Below the pieces are notes generated by a model. The model had not been told where the DNA came from, ran no database searches, and was given only the letters and a program-made list of their open reading frames with translations. A stretch of 64,000 bases of DNA from TMP-86 sp964247385 (GTDB lineage Bacteria > Pseudomonadota > Gammaproteobacteria > Steroidobacterales > Steroidobacteraceae): contig CAXTUB010000001.1 of NCBI GenBank assembly GCA_964247385.1, forward strand, positions 186,001 through 250,000. The letters run 5' to 3'. Positions 61,280-64,000 of this stretch are shown one piece after another (positions within the stretch are counted from its first letter, which is position 1; every line of letters starts with the position of its first letter). The position numbers and the translations under genes were made by a program.

Positions 61280-63465
61280 GCCGAGATCAATGCGACGCCG
61301 TCGGCGTCTACTATGGCGCTAGCAAGGGGTGGCATGGCGTTGGCATCGCGGCGGTTCATGCGAGCCACAACGAGCGAGCGGTCCGAGCTGCCTGGCGCAA
61401 TGAGCGCGGCGTCGGCGATGCCGAGGTTGCCCGATTGCGGAGCCGCCGCGCAGGCCGACGTATCCGCAAGCGCTGTGCCCGCGCGAAGATCCATGTTGGA
61501 CGGCGTGCCGCCATTGGGGCGATGGCACTGCGAGCAATTGACGTGCAAGTACGCACGCGCGCGTTGCGTCAAATCGGCAGACTGGTCTGCGGGGTCTGGA
61601 AATCTCGGCAGGGAGTCGACCGGTCCCGCAGGCGCCGGATCGAGCACACCGATGCTCCTGAGCGTCGCGACTTGATTGGCATCGATAGGGCCTGGGTAAT
61701 GAAATGTGCCGTTGAGCTGTGCGGTTTCGAGACCAAGCGCCCTGCCCGCCGCGGCGGTGTGGCAGATCAGGCATTGCTCCTCACTTGGAAAAATCCAAGG
61801 TGAGCCGCCAATATCCACCTGCTTCCCGCCCACCACTCGCGTGGCTTCGGTGCCCGCATCGTTCCACTCATAGGTGTAGCCGGCCCACACATCATCGGTG
61901 TGATGCATGAAAAGCCGAGTCTCGATCAGGCGATTCTCACGCTTGAAGTTCTTGACCAGCACGGTGCCTGGCGGAAAAGTCCAATCCTGATCCGAGCCGA
62001 CGCCGATGCTGGCGCCATTCGGCAGGCCGATGAAGCGCGTTTTCTCCGCGCCATCGGACCAGAACGGCGCATTCGGCGCATACGGGATGACGCTCGCAAC
62101 GGGCTGATCCGGATGTGCCATGTCGATGCATCCAGTTTGTGAAAGCTGCGAGGGCACGTCCGCTCCCGTGCGGGCTTGAGCAATGAGCGAGAATAGACCG
62201 CCCGATTTCAAATCGATCAGCATCAACTCATGATCGATCCCTTGCGCAAAGGATGAGATGTTGAGGTCGATGGGCACACCGCCGGTGACTTCGAGGGTCG
62301 GAGCGGTGTCGACAGGGATGCTCCAAACGCGGCCCGAGGAATAATCCGCAAACACATAGCGGCCGACGAGACTCGGGATTCGCGAGCCGCGATAAACGAA
62401 TCCGCCGGTGATGGATAGGCCACGCGAGTGGCTGTATTCCGCCACGGGATCGATCAAGTTCTGCGCGCCTCCGCAATTGGAAGAGTACGGGTGGGCACCT
62501 TCACGGCAGCGCCAGCCGTAATTTCCACCGCGAGTCACGCGATCAACCTCCTCCCACGAACTCTGCCCGACATCGGCCACCCACAACGCGCCGCTCACCA
62601 AGTCGAAATTCCAACGCCACGGATTACGAAAGCCCCAAGCAAAAATTTCCGGACAGTTCTGTGCACCGCTCCCACCCGTGCAGGCCGCATTGGCCGCGAA
62701 CGGATTGTCGCCGGGTATTGCGTAAGGGGTCGAACCGCTGGCTGCATCGATATTGATACGCAGCATTTTGCCCAACAGCGTATTGAGCTTCTGGCCGTTG
62801 CCGATGCCGCCGTGCATGTCGCCCGCACCGCCGCCGTCGCCAAAGCCAGCATATAAATATCCGTCCGGTCCGAACGAAATGTAGCCGCCGTTGTGATTGT
62901 CTTCAGGCTGCGCAATGGTTAGAAGGACCCGCTCCGAAGTGCCATCGAGCGTTGCGCCAGCGTCGCTCGATGAGAATTCCGAAATGCGGGATTGCACTTG
63001 ACCGCTCGCCGTTGCGGTGTATGAGACGTAGACGTGCGGATTGGCGGGGAAGCTTGGATGAAACGCGATGCTGAGCAAACCGAGCTCGCCTCCCGAAGTC
63101 ACACGGCTGCGGATGTCGAGGCAGGTTTGTGCAGCGGCGACGGCGGCATCGTTCGCAAACGATAGGACTCGGCCTGCCTGCTCGACCACAAACCAGCGCG
63201 ACGCATCATTCGGCGCTTGCAGCGCAAGCACCGGCTGGGAAAATGTCAGCTTCGGGAACGCCCTTTGCTTGTCCAACGTTTGCATCGCGGCAGGCGATGC
63301 ACCCGCGATGCATGAAGTGTTGTTGGGCCGCTGGCTCAATCCGGACGCTTCGGTAGGCGGCGTCGCCGGCGGTGTGGGTGGTGCAGCCGCACTACGATTG
63401 CCAGAGCCGCCGCAAGAAGCCGTCAAGAGGACGATCAAAATCAAGGCGAAACGTTGGATGGTCAT
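61249..63465 (-). CDS. PQQ-dependent sugar dehydrogenase fused to a dihaem cytochrome c domain, lipoprotein
   Basis: 738 residues. Lipobox LTASC (Cys18) predicts an outer-face lipoprotein. Residues about 70-430 form a GSDH/sorbosone-type six-blade propeller (GELGLLSIAFHP, EDNHNGG with the likely catalytic His191, WGFRNPWRW). Residues about 445-738 hold two CxxCH haem sites (565-569 and 644-648), as in SO2930-type cytochromes. The fusion would pass electrons from an oxidised sugar or alcohol to the haems. The substrate is not known. ATG at 63465 is chosen for its signal peptide. Confidence 0.88.
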   Translation of the reverse strand: MTIQRFALILIVLLTASCGGSGNRSAAAPPTPPATPPTEASGLSQRPNNTSCIAGASPAAMQTLDKQRAFPKLTFSQPVLALQAPNDASRWFVVEQAGRVLSFANDAAVAAAQTCLDIRSRVTSGGELGLLSIAFHPSFPANPHVYVSYTATASGQVQSRISEFSSSDAGATLDGTSERVLLTIAQPEDNHNGGYISFGPDGYLYAGFGDGGGAGDMHGGIGNGQKLNTLLGKMLRINIDAASGSTPYAIPGDNPFAANAACTGGSGAQNCPEIFAWGFRNPWRWNFDLVSGALWVADVGQSSWEEVDRVTRGGNYGWRCREGAHPYSSNCGGAQNLIDPVAEYSHSRGLSITGGFVYRGSRIPSLVGRYVFADYSSGRVWSIPVDTAPTLEVTGGVPIDLNISSFAQGIDHELMLIDLKSGGLFSLIAQARTGADVPSQLSQTGCIDMAHPDQPVASVIPYAPNAPFWSDGAEKTRFIGLPNGASIGVGSDQDWTFPPGTVLVKNFKRENRLIETRLFMHHTDDVWAGYTYEWNDAGTEATRVVGGKQVDIGGSPWIFPSEEQCLICHTAAAGRALGLETAQLNGTFHYPGPIDANQVATLRSIGVLDPAPAGPVDSLPRFPDPADQSADLTQRARAYLHVNCSQCHRPNGGTPSNMDLRAGTALADTSACAAAPQSGNLGIADAALIAPGSSDRSLVVARMNRRDANAMPPLASAIVDADGVALISAWIDSLASCN

Positions 63466-63670
63466 GACTCGCCACTCCCAATCCGCAATCAGGTGCGTGG
63501 GCACCGGTCACTTCAACGAGATCCGACGCCAGATCTTCGATTTCAGCCGGGTTGCAATCCGGCCGCTCGCCCCCTGTATAGCGCAAAGCGAGTGCAGCTT
63601 TCAATAAAGTGAGTCCGTCGCGAATCGCGGACGGTGTGAGACGTAAAATGAGTCGCCTCAGGGTCAAGTG

Positions 63671-64000
63671 ATGTCATTGCACGCCTTTCTCATTTCGCTG
63701 ACCACCGTTGCAGTCGCAGAGGTCGGCGACCGGACTCAGCTGCTTGCGCTTCTGTTGGCGGCCCGTTATCGCGCCCCCTGGCAGATCTTATGGGGCATGG
63801 TGCTCGCAACTCTCGCCAATCATGGGCTAGCCGCGGTGATCGGGCGCTTGTTGGCGCAGTGGCTGACACCCACTGTTGTTGCCGGCGCGGTCGGTTTCGC
63901 TTTCATTGTGATGGCGGCGTGGATGCTAAAGCCCGATGCGCTCGAGCCGGTCGCCGCAACTTCGGGCCGCAGCGCTCTGGTCGCGAGCTCGATTGCCTTC
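63671..64000 (+). CDS. TMEM165/GDT1 family (UPF0016) cation transporter, N-terminal part
   Basis: The first 110 residues; the gene leaves the window on the right. It has the family signature A-E-V-G-D-R-T-Q (E17-Q23) in the first membrane helix and two further hydrophobic segments. Bacterial members such as MneA export manganese. ATG at 63671. I saw no yybP-ykoY manganese riboswitch in the 205-base gap before it. Confidence 0.9.
   Translation, partial: MSLHAFLISLTTVAVAEVGDRTQLLALLLAARYRAPWQILWGMVLATLANHGLAAVIGRLLAQWLTPTVVAGAVGFAFIVMAAWMLKPDALEPVAATSGRSALVASSIAF

Noticed and set aside
63466..63667. Possible small gene on the minus strand upstream of the PQQ dehydrogenase (frame 63392-63667)
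   Set aside because: It overlaps the start of the dehydrogenase, has no recognisable domain, and occupies the region where divergent promoters are expected.
63505..63670. yybP-ykoY manganese riboswitch before the GDT1 gene
   Set aside because: The conserved riboswitch core was not visible; only a weak GTCCG/CGGAC pair is present.
1..64000. CRISPR arrays, insertion sequences, prophage or attachment sites
   Set aside because: No regularly spaced repeats, transposase or integrase genes, or flanking direct repeats at the three tRNA genes were seen.

Overview
The window is a GC-rich (>60% by eye), densely coding stretch of a gammaproteobacterial chromosome. It has no mobile element, CRISPR array, phage or genomic island that I can see. 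Gene content and order match blocks known from Pseudomonas: tRNA-Pro/merR/ihfA/pheT/pheS/rplT/rpmI/infC/thrS/tRNA-Val/uvrB, then ihfB/rpsA/cmk/aroA/pheA/serC/gyrA/mtaD/ubiG/mupP/yciK. Zn-less DksA with a Lys/Ala/Pro-rich head, SMC-ScpAB together with ZipA, a short QueF and PhaR suggest a lineage near Xanthomonadales, Nevskiales or Steroidobacterales. That placement is an inference with low confidence.

Layout. 1-2.0 kb: pqiB (partial) and pqiA, then a SnoaL-like protein. 2.1-13.2 kb, all minus strand: a translation and nucleoid block running from a long FHA/coiled-coil gene through tRNA-Val, a P-loop NTPase, thrS, infC, rpmI, rplT, pheS, pheT, ihfA and a MerR regulator to tRNA-Pro. 13.2-17.6 kb: uvrB, an aspartate-type aminotransferase, tRNA-Asn and galU. 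17.7-28.4 kb, minus: comEA-like, ihfB, rpsA, cmk, aroA, pheA, serA, serC, gyrA. 28.5-33.4 kb, plus: an operon mtaD-ubiG-mupP-rmuC-yciK whose members overlap. 33.3-37.8 kb, minus: an rluB-like gene, scpB, scpA, trpS and yciO. 37.8-39.5 kb, plus: yciB, bolA and a lipoprotein PPIase. 39.5-46.1 kb, minus: ligA, zipA, smc. 46.2-49.0 kb, plus: queF, dksA, gluQ, phaR. 49.0-57.3 kb, minus: the rimP-nusA-infB-rbfA-truB-rpsO-pnp operon. 57.5-64 kb: a small RRM protein, an unrecognised methyltransferase-like protein, a YpfJ-type metallopeptidase, a PbpG-like peptidase, a flavodoxin-like protein, a PQQ-dehydrogenase/dihaem cytochrome fusion and the start of a GDT1 family transporter. No gap between genes exceeds 300 bases.

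The genes are mostly housekeeping: translation initiation and charging, ribosome maturation, RNA decay, nucleoid structure, chromosome condensation and cell division, aromatic and serine biosynthesis, and repair. I found no clearly new multi-gene system. The points most worth a second look are local: infC starting at ATC inside thrS; tRNA-Val sharing bases with the coding sequences on both sides; the FHA protein built from 11- and 98-residue repeats; an RluB homologue without its catalytic Asp motif; an EPSP synthase with class II signatures; Ala83 in GyrA; a hairpin-plus-T-tract just before rimP; and a promoter with a long leader for the RRM gene.
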